Of a DNA stretch of 64,000 bases, positions 51,660 through 60,090 are shown in pieces. Under the pieces are notes generated by a model. That model was not told where the DNA came from, made no database searches, and saw only the letters and a list, made by a program, of their open reading frames with translations. Every line of letters starts with the position of its first letter. The first letter of the stretch is position 1. Made by a program: the position numbers and the translations under genes. Source of the DNA: JAWRCU01 sp033542235 (GTDB taxonomy: Bacteria > Pseudomonadota > Alphaproteobacteria > Rhizobiales > Rhizobiaceae); NCBI RefSeq assembly GCF_033542235.1, contig NZ_JAWRCU010000002.1:248001-312000 (forward strand), given 5' to 3'.

Positions 51660-53815
51660 TACAACGCCGACAGCGTTTTCGGCTCCGGCGGCGCTTCGAT
51701 TACGGGAGCGGAGCGGAATCGGCCGGAGAGCTCCTTCAGGAACTCGGTCGACGCATGCGACAGTACTGCCGGCCGCTCGAGCTTCTGCTCGGCGTTCTTC
51801 TGCTCCTCGGTTTTAGCTGACTCAGCGACCTTGGCGGCCGTCTTGTGGTCGACAAATGGATGCTGGATACCCGGGATAGGCTTCAGATCGAGGTTCTTGT
51901 GGGCATATTCCATGAGACGCTCCCAGCTCATGGCCGGCAGAGAGCCGCCCGTCATGTTGCGGGTCGGGCGAAAGTCATCATTGCCCATCCAGACCGCTGC
52001 CGTGTAGTTGCCGGTGAAGCCGCAGAACCAGGCATCGCGATAGCTCTGCGTCGTGCCTGTCTTGCCGGCCACGCGAATCCCGGGGAGGGCAGCACGCTTG
52101 CCCGTTCCGATCTCCGGAACCTGCACGAGCATGGAGTTCATCTCGGACACGGCCTTCTCGGAGACCGCCCGCTTCGGCTTCGGCCCGTCGCGGTCGAAAT
52201 CGTAGAAGACGTCGCCCGTGCGGGTAACGAGCTGGGTAATGGCGTGACGCGTCCCGACGAAGCCGCCATTGGCAAGCGTGTTATAGCCGGTGGCCTGGTC
52301 CATGACCGTCATGCCCGAGGTGCCGAGCACCATTGTCTTGTGACTCTCGAGCGGCGATTCCACGCCCATCTTCTCCGCCTCGGCCTTGATCACGGGGATC
52401 GACAGCTTCTCCTTGGCAAGACGCACCGGCACCGAGTTGAGCGATCTGGTGAGGGCCGTGGTGATCGTCACGCGTCCCGCATAACCGCGTCCGTAGTTCT
52501 TGGGCGACCAGTTGCCCCAGCTGATCGGGCCGTCGACCACGATCGAGTCCGGAGTCAGCCCGGCCTCCATGGCGGCCGTATAGGTGTAGATTTTGAACGA
52601 CGACCCGGCCTGGCGCAGGGCCTTGGTGGCGCGGTTGAACTGACTCTCGCCGTAGTCGCGACCGCCCACGATCGCGCGCACGGCGCCGTTGTTCTCCAGC
52701 ATCACGATCGCACCCTCCGTGACGCCATAATCCTTGCCGTATTGCCGCAGGTGATATTCGAGCGTTTCTTCTGCCGCCGATTGCAGGTCGAGGTCGACAG
52801 TTGTGCGAGCAACCATCGAGTGGATGCCGTATTTCGAAGCTATCCTCTTTGCCTCGTCGAAGGCATAGTCGAGGAAGTAGTCGGGGCTCTTGCGGTCGCC
52901 GCGGTCGACGACATCGGCCGGATGCAGCCGCGCCGACAGCACTTGTCCCTCCGTCAAGAAGCCTCCCTGGACCATATTCGAGAGCACCTCGTTGGCACGT
53001 GCGCGCGCCGCCGGCAGGTTGATGTGCGGAGCGTATTTGGTGGGCGCCTTGAAGAGGCCGGCGAGCATAGCCCCCTCTGCCAGCGTCAGGTCCTTGATGT
53101 TCTTGCCGAAATAGAAATCGGCGGCAGCCGCGAGCCCGAAGGTGCCGCCGCCGAGATAAGCACGATCGAGATAGAGCTGGAGGATTTCCTTCTTCGTGAG
53201 GTTCATCTCGAGCCAAAGCGACAGGAAGGCCTCCTTGACCTTGCGTTCGACGGTGCGCTCGTTGGAGAGGAATAGGTTTTTGGCGAGCTGCTGTGTGATC
53301 GTCGAGCCGCCCTGAACCACTGAATTCGCCTGGACGTTTACCGTCATGGCGCGCAACAGGCCGATGAAATCGATGCCGAAATGCTCGAAGAAGCGGCGGT
53401 CCTCAGTGGCCAGGACCGCATTGACGACATGGTCGGGCATTTCGTCGAGAGGCACGGAATCGCGCTGGAAGATGCCGCGCTGCCCGATCTCGTTGCCGTA
53501 TCGGTCGAGGAAGGTAACGGCGAAATCGCCTTGGTTCCTCCAATCCTTCGATGTCTCGTCGAATGCAGGCAGCGCCAGCACCAGCATGACGACAGAGCCG
53601 CCGGCGCCGAGGGTGGCGCACTCGCTGAGCAGTTCGATGACAGCCCGCCGCCAGCCTGTCACGCGGAAGCGGCGGAAGAAGATTGTCAGGTTTTCCCACG
53701 TCTCCCGCGCGATGAAGCCAGCCTCATAGAGCGTGGAATCGATCCATGCATCGACATCCAGAAGGCGCGTGGCCCTGGGAGCTCTCGGCTTCTTCCTTTC
53801 GTCGGGTTTGTCCAT
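51659..53815 (-). CDS. Class A penicillin-binding protein (bifunctional peptidoglycan synthase, PBP1A-like)
   Basis: 718 residues. A membrane helix (about residues 65-85). Glycosyltransferase (GT51) with EDRRFFEHFGIDFIGLLRA and QLAKNLFLSNERTVERKVKEAFLSLWLE. Transpeptidase with the SxxK in GSSFKIYTY, SxN-type SLNS, and KTGTTQSYRDAWFCGFTGNY. It polymerises glycan and cross-links peptides in the periplasm. The ATG at 53815 was chosen because the following MDKPDERKKPRA is the usual basic cytoplasmic start; the earlier frame is unlikely. The DUF1214/DUF1254 pair lies downstream. Confidence 0.93.
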   Translation of the reverse strand: MDKPDERKKPRAPRATRLLDVDAWIDSTLYEAGFIARETWENLTIFFRRFRVTGWRRAVIELLSECATLGAGGSVVMLVLALPAFDETSKDWRNQGDFAVTFLDRYGNEIGQRGIFQRDSVPLDEMPDHVVNAVLATEDRRFFEHFGIDFIGLLRAMTVNVQANSVVQGGSTITQQLAKNLFLSNERTVERKVKEAFLSLWLEMNLTKKEILQLYLDRAYLGGGTFGLAAAADFYFGKNIKDLTLAEGAMLAGLFKAPTKYAPHINLPAARARANEVLSNMVQGGFLTEGQVLSARLHPADVVDRGDRKSPDYFLDYAFDEAKRIASKYGIHSMVARTTVDLDLQSAAEETLEYHLRQYGKDYGVTEGAIVMLENNGAVRAIVGGRDYGESQFNRATKALRQAGSSFKIYTYTAAMEAGLTPDSIVVDGPISWGNWSPKNYGRGYAGRVTITTALTRSLNSVPVRLAKEKLSIPVIKAEAEKMGVESPLESHKTMVLGTSGMTVMDQATGYNTLANGGFVGTRHAITQLVTRTGDVFYDFDRDGPKPKRAVSEKAVSEMNSMLVQVPEIGTGKRAALPGIRVAGKTGTTQSYRDAWFCGFTGNYTAAVWMGNDDFRPTRNMTGGSLPAMSWERLMEYAHKNLDLKPIPGIQHPFVDHKTAAKVAESAKTEEQKNAEQKLERPAVLSHASTEFLKELSGRFRSAPVIEAPPEPKTLSAL

Positions 53816-54008
53816 GTAGCCTTGCCTGGAGACTGAACTGAAATAGCCGTGAAGGTGAAAACGCAAGCCGGCATTTTCTTGGCAGCGCGCGCCTGCGCCC
53901 CAAGCCGACTATTCGTCTTTTTTCGGGACAGCGACAAGCACGCGAAAGACACAGTCTCAGTTTCTTGATCTGCAAGGTAAAGGTGTACAGGAGTGAAATC
54001 TCAGGTTG

Positions 54009-54226
54009 GCGGTATCGGGCTGTGTGCGGGCTCGGCTGGCCAGACTGAACCACCACGTTCGCTGCCTGTCGGCCTTCGACAACTTTGCCCGGAACAAATG
54101 GACGGTTTGCGACTTCGGTGGCTGTTAGTAGGCCAAGCCGCGGTCATCGCCCCACCCCCGCCGCAGCAGTGCCAGGCTTGGCGTAAGAGCCCGTCGCTTG
54201 TCCCCTTCGGCGACGGGCTCGTATTT
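54009..54226 (+). ncRNA. Candidate structured small RNA ending in an intrinsic terminator
   Basis: A strong plus-strand terminator (54187-54226: 11-bp GC stem GAGCCCGTCGC with GCGACGGGCTC, then TATTTTT) has no plus-strand gene before it. Upstream are long-range complements: CGGCTGGCC (54033-54041) with GGCCAAGCCG (54131-54140), CCACC (54050) with GGTGG (54117), and a small hairpin TGTCG/CGACA (54067-54081). No frame on either strand has coding character. The start is not fixed; a -35-like CTTGAT lies at 53964. It lacks the loop motif of SRP RNA and RNase P, and I cannot match it to a known family. Confidence 0.6.
54187..54226 (+). terminator. Intrinsic terminator of the candidate RNA
   Basis: Perfect 11-bp stem (GAGCCCGTCGC/GCGACGGGCTC), 12-nt loop, then TATTTTT. 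Directed on the plus strand only; no T-tract for minus transcripts. Confidence 0.85.
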
Positions 54227-54306
54227 TTCCCGCAAGACGATGACGAGGGGGCCCGAATGCAGCCGCCTTTGCGGGCAAACAGGCCCTTCTTCCTGGCATC
54301 CGGTGT

Positions 54307-54489
54307 CTAGCTTTCGGCCTTCATCGTTTTAGCCAGCCTCATCAGCTTGTCCCGATCGTTCCCATGCTCCTCGATGAGTTCACGCGCCTGGTTGGGGGAG
54401 AGATCCGTATTCTCAACTAGATATTTCACGTCCGTGTCATCGACCACATAGCGGCCGGGGACGTCCGCCTTCGATTCTTTATGAGCCAT
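54307..54489 (-). CDS. DUF3606 protein
   Basis: 60 residues. MAHKESKADVPGRYVVDDTDVKYLVENTDLSPNQARELIEEHG is typical of the short DUF3606 family, a helical, acidic protein. Function unknown, frequent in rhizobia and often induced by stress. Monocistronic. Confidence 0.82.
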   Translation of the reverse strand: MAHKESKADVPGRYVVDDTDVKYLVENTDLSPNQARELIEEHGNDRDKLMRLAKTMKAES

Positions 54490-54645
54490 GATCGCTGTCT
54501 CCATACGACGACATGAACGGAATTGCCGCATGGCCGAGAAGTTCCACAGCTGCGTGACGGTGACAGCCTGACTGGATTCGAAAGGCATGGACAGGCCAAG
54601 CTTTCAGGCGCAAAATATCGTGACTAACAGCTCTGTGATTGAGTA

Positions 54646-54909
54646 TTGCTGGCACAGATAGAAGATCAGGCGTTCGCCAACGAGCATCATGCCATGGTCA
54701 CGCATTTTTCATCGGGGATTGTCGACCCGGAGGAGCTGCAGGTCCTTGCCCGAGTGCTTGAGAAGGCTCGCGCCACTCTGGCCGTCGAAAAGGGCTCACC
54801 AGAGCACGAAGCGCTTGCTATAGCGCTTGTGCAGCTGACACGGCGGACGAATGATGAGAATGCCCTCCTCACAGAACTGGTTCGTAGCCGTAAGGAAAGG
54901 GCGGCTTAG
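54646..54909 (+). CDS. Small helical hypothetical protein
   Basis: 87 residues from a TTG, or 71 from the ATG at 54694 (MVTHFSSGIVDPEELQVLARVLEKARATLAVEKGSPEHEALAIALVQLTRRT). All-helical, acidic. Rhizobia have many such short proteins of the LxxLxxVxEKA type. Start not certain, no clear ribosome site. Confidence 0.5.
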   Translation: MLAQIEDQAFANEHHAMVTHFSSGIVDPEELQVLARVLEKARATLAVEKGSPEHEALAIALVQLTRRTNDENALLTELVRSRKERAA

Positions 54910-54983
54910 AGCGTGATCCCGAACCGAAGGTCAGCGCAGCAGAAAGTTGCAGACTTCTCTGACAAGGTGGAAAAAAATGCCGA

Positions 54984-55009
54984 AGCAGGATGAATGAATT
55001 CATCCTGCT
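54984..55009. repeat. 26-bp perfect palindrome
   Basis: Two 12-base arms (AGCAGGATGAAT/ATTCATCCTGCT) with a 2-base centre, containing GAATTC. In the gap after the small gene. The preceding GAGCGTGATCCCGAA resembles the start of a common rhizobial intergenic repeat. Confidence 0.6.
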
Positions 55010-55157
55010 CCAGGCAAGTCAGAGGGCGACGGCAAGTGGCGTCCGCCGCGGCTGAGCAGGCGCTCGCAAATGCTCCACTCTCTTGCTTCTCGCAGGTCGC
55101 AAAACCCTGCTACGTTCTGCGCAACCTGCTCAGGCCGCTGCAGCGTATTCACGCTGC

Positions 55158-55382
55158 TCAGCCACCATGGGCTTCGATGACCTTGCGGCACGCTTCCGAA
55201 AGGCTGGACTTGTTGGCAAGAAGGCAAGCGTTCATCTCGGAAGGCTTGCCTATATGCGCGGAGCAATACTTCATCGCGTCGGAGCGGCAGGCGGCCTGCT
55301 CCGCTTTGGTAGCGGCCTCGGACGAAACTGCCGCGCCGCCTGCGACGATGAGCGTGAGAGAAAAAAGCACCGATTTGATCAT
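55158..55382 (-). CDS. Short cysteine-rich repeat exported protein
   Basis: 74 residues. Signal peptide up to VSSEAA. One Cys-rich repeat: ACRSDAMKYCSAHIGKPSEMNACLLANKSSLSEACRKVI, with four Cys in the spacing of the larger protein at 32983. Probably a disulfide-stabilised periplasmic protein. GGAGGACGA precedes the ATG. Confidence 0.8.
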   Translation of the reverse strand: MIKSVLFSLTLIVAGGAAVSSEAATKAEQAACRSDAMKYCSAHIGKPSEMNACLLANKSSLSEACRKVIEAHGG

Positions 55383-55694
55383 TGGTTCGTCCTCCTGGCG
55401 AATGAGAGCCCCCCTGTCCTTGGATGAGCGGGCGACGAGCCGTCTATCACGAGACTGTAGCCGAGATATGCCATGTTCATGGCACGCTCCGGCCTTGTTT
55501 CCGGCCAGTCCCGCGGCGGCGCAGATGAGCATGCCCGAAATGCGCCTTTGTGTCCCGGATATGGAGCGGTTTCAGCGCCATCCTCCCATCTTCATGGGAT
55601 ACGCGATTTTGGCGGAGCGGCATAGATCGACGGCATACGAAGGCTTGGGCGCCGTTGATGGTTCGCAGTGCTGCGGCCCCGCAGGGAGATCGTG

Positions 55695-56027
55695 ATGGCT
55701 CGAATGAAGTGTCTCTTGGGCGCGACCCTGGCGGCGGTTTTGCTGGCGCCGGCACCGGTCGTGGTGGGCACGGCCCCAGCAAAGGCCGCTGTGGTCTATT
55801 GCAAGTCGGTAGGCGTGCCGAAAGGCTGTGTGGCGCGTCCGACCGCAAAGGTGGTCTACTGCACATCGCCTGGCGTGCCCGTGGGATGTTTGGTCCGTCC
55901 GACGACTGTTGTCGTGAAGCCCGCTCCGGTTGTGGTTGCGCCCGTCGTGGTTGCGCCGCGCGCTGTGGGCGCTCCCGGTTACCCGGGCAACCGGGGCGGT
56001 CCGGTCAATCGCGTTGGGCGCCGGTGA
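55695..56027 (+). CDS. Small exported Val/Pro-rich hypothetical protein
   Basis: 110 residues. Signal peptide MARMKCLLGATLAAVLLAPAPVVVG. The mature part holds imperfect repeats: VVYCKSVGVPKGCVARPTA and VVYCTSPGVPVGCLVRPTT, each with two Cys, then a low-complexity tail of Val/Pro/Ala. Surface or periplasmic, function unknown; the repeats are typical of rhizobial secreted proteins. It overlaps the end of the convergent kinase gene by 49 bp. Confidence 0.7.
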   Translation: MARMKCLLGATLAAVLLAPAPVVVGTAPAKAAVVYCKSVGVPKGCVARPTAKVVYCTSPGVPVGCLVRPTTVVVKPAPVVVAPVVVAPRAVGAPGYPGNRGGPVNRVGRR

Positions 56028-57964
56028 GAAGAAAGACCGAATTCGTCCGCCAATTCGGCGCTTGGGAACTCGCGAGGCAGGTCCAGCCGAACCTTTGTGC
56101 CGCCCGGACCCGAAATCACTTCCAGGCCGGCGCCGCAGCGCGCGGCGCGCCGGCGCATGTTGGTGAGGCCGCGCGCCAGTTTCGGCGTGCCTGGCGCGGG
56201 GTGGTCGTCCACGGCAAAGCCGCAGCCGTCGTCCTCGATGGTGATGCGGCCGCGCTCGCCGTCTGGCGCGTAGCCGACGGTCTCGATGCTGATGGTGATG
56301 CGTCTGGCCTTGGCGTGCTTGACGGCGTTGGTGACGGCTTCGTCGAGCAGACGCAGGATCTGGATCACGTGCCAGGGCCGGAGCTCGGGATGCACGGGCA
56401 TGCCTTGCGGCGTGAGCACGCGCCAGTCCAGCGGCAGACCGTGTGAGCGCAGCTGCGCTGCCGTGCGCTCGCGCCAGGCACCGAGCGCTAGCATCAAGTC
56501 GCCGTCGATGTCGTCCATGGCGTCGATCACGAGCCGTAGGTCCTTGAGGGCGCCGCGGGCGGCCTCGCCGATCCGCTGGCCCTCCCAGTCGCCGCGCTCG
56601 GATAGCGCGACGATGCTGACAAGCTGGCCGCCGAGGCCGTCATGGAGATCACGCATCAGCCTGTTGCGCTCTGCGGCAAGGGCGGCCGCCCGTGCGCGTT
56701 CTTCCTCGAGCGCAAGGCTCGCCCTGAGCTTGTCTTCGGCCTCGCGGACCAGCGTCAGCATGCGGCTCGCGAAGCTGTCGACCTCATTAAGCGCCTTGGC
56801 GAAACGCCAGGTGAGCCCGATGCCGATCGCAACCAGCATCACTGAATAGGAGAGTCGCGAGACCTGAATGCGGCGGTCGGCCAGTACGTCGAGGGCGGCA
56901 AGCAGGTCATGGACGACAAAGGTGATGACAATTGTCACCGCTACGCCGAGAAGGGCTGCTATGCCATCCCGGCGCGCCACCGCCATGTGGCCGAGGACGA
57001 TCGAGACGATCACCAGCACCAAAAGCACGGTCGGCGGACCGAACGCCAGGAAGATGCTGCGGACCAGAGGGGGACCGCCAATAATGCCCATGGCGGCAAC
57101 GGCCAGGCCCGGCAGGAAGACCGCCCAGCCATATCTGGGCCATTTCAATCCGAAGAAGGTTATGACAAAGGCGAGCACGCAGGCTGCCTCGAGAGGCGAT
57201 GAAGCGAGCAGGACCGCGTTCAGCCCGGCATAAATCGACTGACCGGTTGGCGAGGTGACCACAAAAGCCTGGGCAACGCCGAGCGCCATGGCAACCGCGA
57301 GCACACCATAGGCCGGTTCGTGGCGGCGCTTCACCCACATGACGCCGAGCAGCACGGCGAGGATTGCCTGCCAGGCCGAGAAGACGATCGGCAACGCCAG
57401 GAAGAGGATCGCACGCTTGTCGTAGGCCGGGCGCAGCTCGTCTGCCGGGCCGGCATAGACCTGATCGAGGAAGCCGGTTAGCGGCCCCCAGGCGTGCAGC
57501 AGCACGGTGAGCTGGTTGGTGCCATCATGCAGCAGCACTTCCGGGATAGGCGCGATCACCGGGGTGTTACGATCGGGCCTGTTGGCCGTAGGGTCTCGGC
57601 GGCTATCGAGGATGACTGCGCCATTGACCGCGATCTCGATGCCGCTGATGAAACGAGGGACCATCACCGCCCAGGCGATGCCTTGCTCGGTCTGCGGTCG
57701 CCGGAATGAAAGTGTAAAGAGCTGCGGCTCGTCAGGGTCGGAGGAAGGAGAAAGGAGATGGGGCAGGCGGACGGCCTGGTTGCTGCCGCCGGCGCTCAAT
57801 GTGGCTTCGGTCAGGCGATAGCGCTGCGGCGGTTCGGGAAGGGGCAGTCGCAAGAGCAGGAAGCAGCCCACGACGATGACGGACTGCATCAGGAAATAGC
57901 CGGCGAGCCAAAGACGCCAGTGCATTCGTGATGGAAACCGAGCAGCGGCCTGGTTGGTGCTCAC
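55979..57964 (-). CDS. Sensor histidine kinase, NarL-type partner (HisKA_3)
   Basis: 661 residues. One membrane helix at the N-terminus, a periplasmic beta domain (about 50-190), about seven membrane helices (about 195-395), then a coiled-coil, the HisKA_3 dimerisation box RDLHDGLGGQLVSIVALSE and a HATPase domain with DDGCGFAVDDHPAPG and RGLTNMRRRAARCGAGLEV. The arrangement resembles 7TMR-DISM type kinases. ATGA overlap at the start with the regulator at 57961, which is upstream on the same strand. Confidence 0.88.
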   Translation of the reverse strand: MSTNQAAARFPSRMHWRLWLAGYFLMQSVIVVGCFLLLRLPLPEPPQRYRLTEATLSAGGSNQAVRLPHLLSPSSDPDEPQLFTLSFRRPQTEQGIAWAVMVPRFISGIEIAVNGAVILDSRRDPTANRPDRNTPVIAPIPEVLLHDGTNQLTVLLHAWGPLTGFLDQVYAGPADELRPAYDKRAILFLALPIVFSAWQAILAVLLGVMWVKRRHEPAYGVLAVAMALGVAQAFVVTSPTGQSIYAGLNAVLLASSPLEAACVLAFVITFFGLKWPRYGWAVFLPGLAVAAMGIIGGPPLVRSIFLAFGPPTVLLVLVIVSIVLGHMAVARRDGIAALLGVAVTIVITFVVHDLLAALDVLADRRIQVSRLSYSVMLVAIGIGLTWRFAKALNEVDSFASRMLTLVREAEDKLRASLALEEERARAAALAAERNRLMRDLHDGLGGQLVSIVALSERGDWEGQRIGEAARGALKDLRLVIDAMDDIDGDLMLALGAWRERTAAQLRSHGLPLDWRVLTPQGMPVHPELRPWHVIQILRLLDEAVTNAVKHAKARRITISIETVGYAPDGERGRITIEDDGCGFAVDDHPAPGTPKLARGLTNMRRRAARCGAGLEVISGPGGTKVRLDLPREFPSAELADEFGLSSHRRPTRLTGPPRLPG

Positions 57965-58647
57965 AGCCGGATCAGGCCCTGCTGCAGTGCCTCGAACACC
58001 GCTTCTCCGCGCTTATTCACCTCGAGCTTGCGGTAGATGCTCTTGATATGTCCGGGCACTGTCTGCCGCGAGAGGCCGAGATGCTCCGCGATTTCCGCAT
58101 AGCTGAAGCCCTTGGCTATACCCCAGAGGATGTCGATCTCGCGCGGCGTGAGCTTCGCGGTGTTGAGGACAGCGGATACGGCCCGACCAGGCGCGCGGGC
58201 TTCGGACGCGCCTTGCGTGCGGCGCACGATGAAGCGGGCGATCGAGGCCGAGATCGGCGAATGGCCGGCCACAAGATCGCGGACGGTGGCGGCAATGTCG
58301 GTCGGGAAGGCGTCCTTGAGGAGGTAGCCTGTGGCGCCGACCATGATCGCCGAAATGACGCTCTGCTCGTCGCCGAGGATCGAGACCACCATGATCTCGG
58401 TGGCCGGCGAGGCCTGCCGCGTCTCGCGGATCAGCTCGACGCCGTGACCGTCCGGCAGCTGCAGGTCTGTCAGGAGCACGCGGGGATAGCCGGCAGCGAA
58501 CGCGGCTCGGGCCTCCGAAAGGGTGGCGGCGGTCGTCACCTCGAAATCGCCGGCGCCTGCGAGGGCATCACGCAGGCGCCCGCAAGTCGGTGTGTCGTCT
58601 TCCACGAGCAGCACCGTGATGCGGTCAGCCTCGGTCGATGGCTTCAT
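57961..58647 (-). CDS. Response regulator, NarL/FixJ family
   Basis: 228 residues. Receiver domain: VLLVEDDTPTCGRLRDALAGAG with acidic pair, phospho-Asp in LLTDLQLPDGHG, and Lys in GYLLKDAFPTD. C-terminal LuxR helix-turn-helix: LTPREIDILWGIAKGFSYAEIAEHLGLSRQTVPGHIKSIYRKLEV. Transcription factor paired with the kinase downstream (4-base overlap). No cyclic glucan, motility or similar gene next to it suggests a target. Confidence 0.9.
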   Translation of the reverse strand: MKPSTEADRITVLLVEDDTPTCGRLRDALAGAGDFEVTTAATLSEARAAFAAGYPRVLLTDLQLPDGHGVELIRETRQASPATEIMVVSILGDEQSVISAIMVGATGYLLKDAFPTDIAATVRDLVAGHSPISASIARFIVRRTQGASEARAPGRAVSAVLNTAKLTPREIDILWGIAKGFSYAEIAEHLGLSRQTVPGHIKSIYRKLEVNKRGEAVFEALQQGLIRL

Positions 58648-59093
58648 GGATACAGTCCGCTCTCCCCCTGGTTGTGGGATTATACGCACAGCGAAAGAGC
58701 GTGAAAGCCATGATCATGGGGGAGAAAGCGGGCGGGCAGAGCACGACATCGACCGTAGCTGCTTGCAGGAACAGGTCGAGGGTCGCTCGCCTTGCGCGAG
58801 CATTGAACCAGAAGGAGCACGGTCTAGCGGAGGATGCAGAACAAGGTTAGTTTCCACCCCACGACCGGCAGCCGTGAAGGCTGCAGCAACGGCCGTGACG
58901 AGTGCCCCTGTTCTGGAAACGCTAGAGTTGGATGTGCGCAGCTGCAGGCGAAGTTGAGAATCAATGGGTGCTCGCAACGTGTTAATTCTTAGGGTCGTTT
59001 TGAGTTCGACGTTCGCTTCGGGCTCAATATCGAGGTTGAGCGAGCTTCGACATTCCCTCACCAGGCGACCGACAGCACCGACGGAGCTTGCCT
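58648..59093. other. Intergenic stretch without a recognisable gene
   Basis: 446 bp between the NarL-type system and the DUF3168 gene. A 115-residue frame on the minus strand (58714-59061) has no ribosome site or domain. The part near 58970-59030 is less GC-rich. No repeat or strong hairpin seen. Confidence 0.45.
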
Positions 59094-59519
59094 ATGACCG
59101 CCCCTGCCGCTGAACTGCAGAAGGCGATCTTCACTGCGCTTGGCAACGATCCGGCGCTGACGGCGGCGCTTGGGGGCAGCCGGATATATGACCAGGCCCC
59201 GGGCAATGCCGCCTTTCCTTACATCACCTTCGGTCGCACAAGCGTCTACGACTGGTCGACCGGAACCGAGAAGGAGACGGAGCAGCTCTTGACGCTGCAC
59301 GTCTGGTCGAAGGCCAAGGGCAACAAGGAGACGCTGCAGATAATGGAGACGGCGCGGTGGCTGCTGGACGACAAGTCGCTGCCTGTCGAAGGCGACGGGC
59401 TTGTGAACCTGCGGCTGGAATTCGCCGAAGCTCGATTCGATGACGATCTCGCCGTCCATCATGGATTGCTGCGGTTTCGGGCAATAGCGGAAGAGGGGAG
59501 TAGGGGAGTAGGGGAGTAG
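59094..59519 (+). CDS. Orphan DUF3168 (phage tail-type) protein
   Basis: 141 residues. APAAELQKAIFTALGNDPALTAALGGSRIYDQAPGNAAFPYITFGRTSVYDWSTGTEKETEQLLTLHVWSKAKG is the DUF3168 pattern of tail-completion proteins from tailed phages and gene transfer agents. No other structural gene lies around it. ACGGAGC precedes the ATG at 59094. The last residues (GSRGVGE, stop) come from repeat cluster 5. It may be a remnant of a decayed phage or transfer agent cluster, or have been kept for another purpose. Confidence 0.85.
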   Translation: MTAPAAELQKAIFTALGNDPALTAALGGSRIYDQAPGNAAFPYITFGRTSVYDWSTGTEKETEQLLTLHVWSKAKGNKETLQIMETARWLLDDKSLPVEGDGLVNLRLEFAEARFDDDLAVHHGLLRFRAIAEEGSRGVGE

Positions 59520-59624
59520 GGGAGTAGGGGATAGAGGCCAATTTGCAGCACATTCGATGCCGCCATCCTTTCCTACTCCCCTATTCCCTTACTCCCCTAT
59601 TCCCTTACTCCCCTATTGCCCTAT
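59480..59624. repeat. Heptad/octad repeat cluster 5 (inverted pair)
   Basis: Left arm 59480-59534 (GGGGAGTA repeated almost exactly five times), right arm 59571-59624 (CTACTCCCCTATTCCCTTAC type units). The left arm overlaps the end of the DUF3168 gene. Confidence 0.75.
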
Positions 59625-59712
59625 AGCTTGGTGCCGGTTGCTGGGGGGACGACCGGAAATGCCTTGTACGTTATTCATGCCGTGTTCAGCCGTGGCGGGT
59701 TAAAGACACGCC

Positions 59713-60012
59713 ATGATCAAGTTTCGCACATACGTCCGGAGATTGGCCGGCGTGCTTGCGGCCGGTGCAGTGGCGGCCTCGCAAGCTGCCGCCACGCCGG
59801 CTGTGCCGGATGCGGATGGCGACATGTTTCAGGTCGCCGCAGCCGACTGCTACTCGGTCGGCGAGCAGGTCGCCTCCCAATATGGCGGGACGCTTGCCAA
59901 GGCGTCGGCCTCGAACCAGGGCGGGCGTACCGTTTGCGTCGTAGTGGTGCTCGTCCCCGGCAAGGACGGCGGGCGTCCGCGTCGGGTGCAGGTGGTGGTA
60001 CCGGCAGAGTAG
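59713..60012 (+). CDS. feuN: Small periplasmic protein, FeuN-like
   Basis: 99 residues. Signal peptide MIKFRTYVRRLAGVLAAGAVAASQAAA. The mature part: DCYSVGEQVASQYGGTLAKASASNQGGRTVCVVVVLVPGKDGGRPRRVQVVVP, with two Cys and a PepSY-like strand pattern. In Sinorhizobium meliloti a small periplasmic protein, FeuN, is encoded beside feuPQ and restrains the FeuQ sensor. Position, size and export here fit this role. Identity with FeuN is inferred mainly from context. Confidence 0.6.
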   Translation: MIKFRTYVRRLAGVLAAGAVAASQAAATPAVPDADGDMFQVAAADCYSVGEQVASQYGGTLAKASASNQGGRTVCVVVVLVPGKDGGRPRRVQVVVPAE

Positions 60013-60090
60013 CGATGAGCTTGCGTTTTCCCTCTGCAGCAAATCTGGCATAGCTGCCTTCACCGAAGCCACAGGGGACCAAACGATTCC

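Noticed and set aside
53974..53987. AAGGTAAAGGTGTA, resembling the motif set, upstream of the candidate RNA
   Set aside because: Keeps only GGTAAA and TGTA with a changed middle; too weak to count as a sixth site.
54009..54226. 6S RNA, SRP RNA or RNase P RNA
   Set aside because: The known conserved loops of SRP and RNase P RNA are missing, and the place is not the usual 6S locus beside zapA; family left open.
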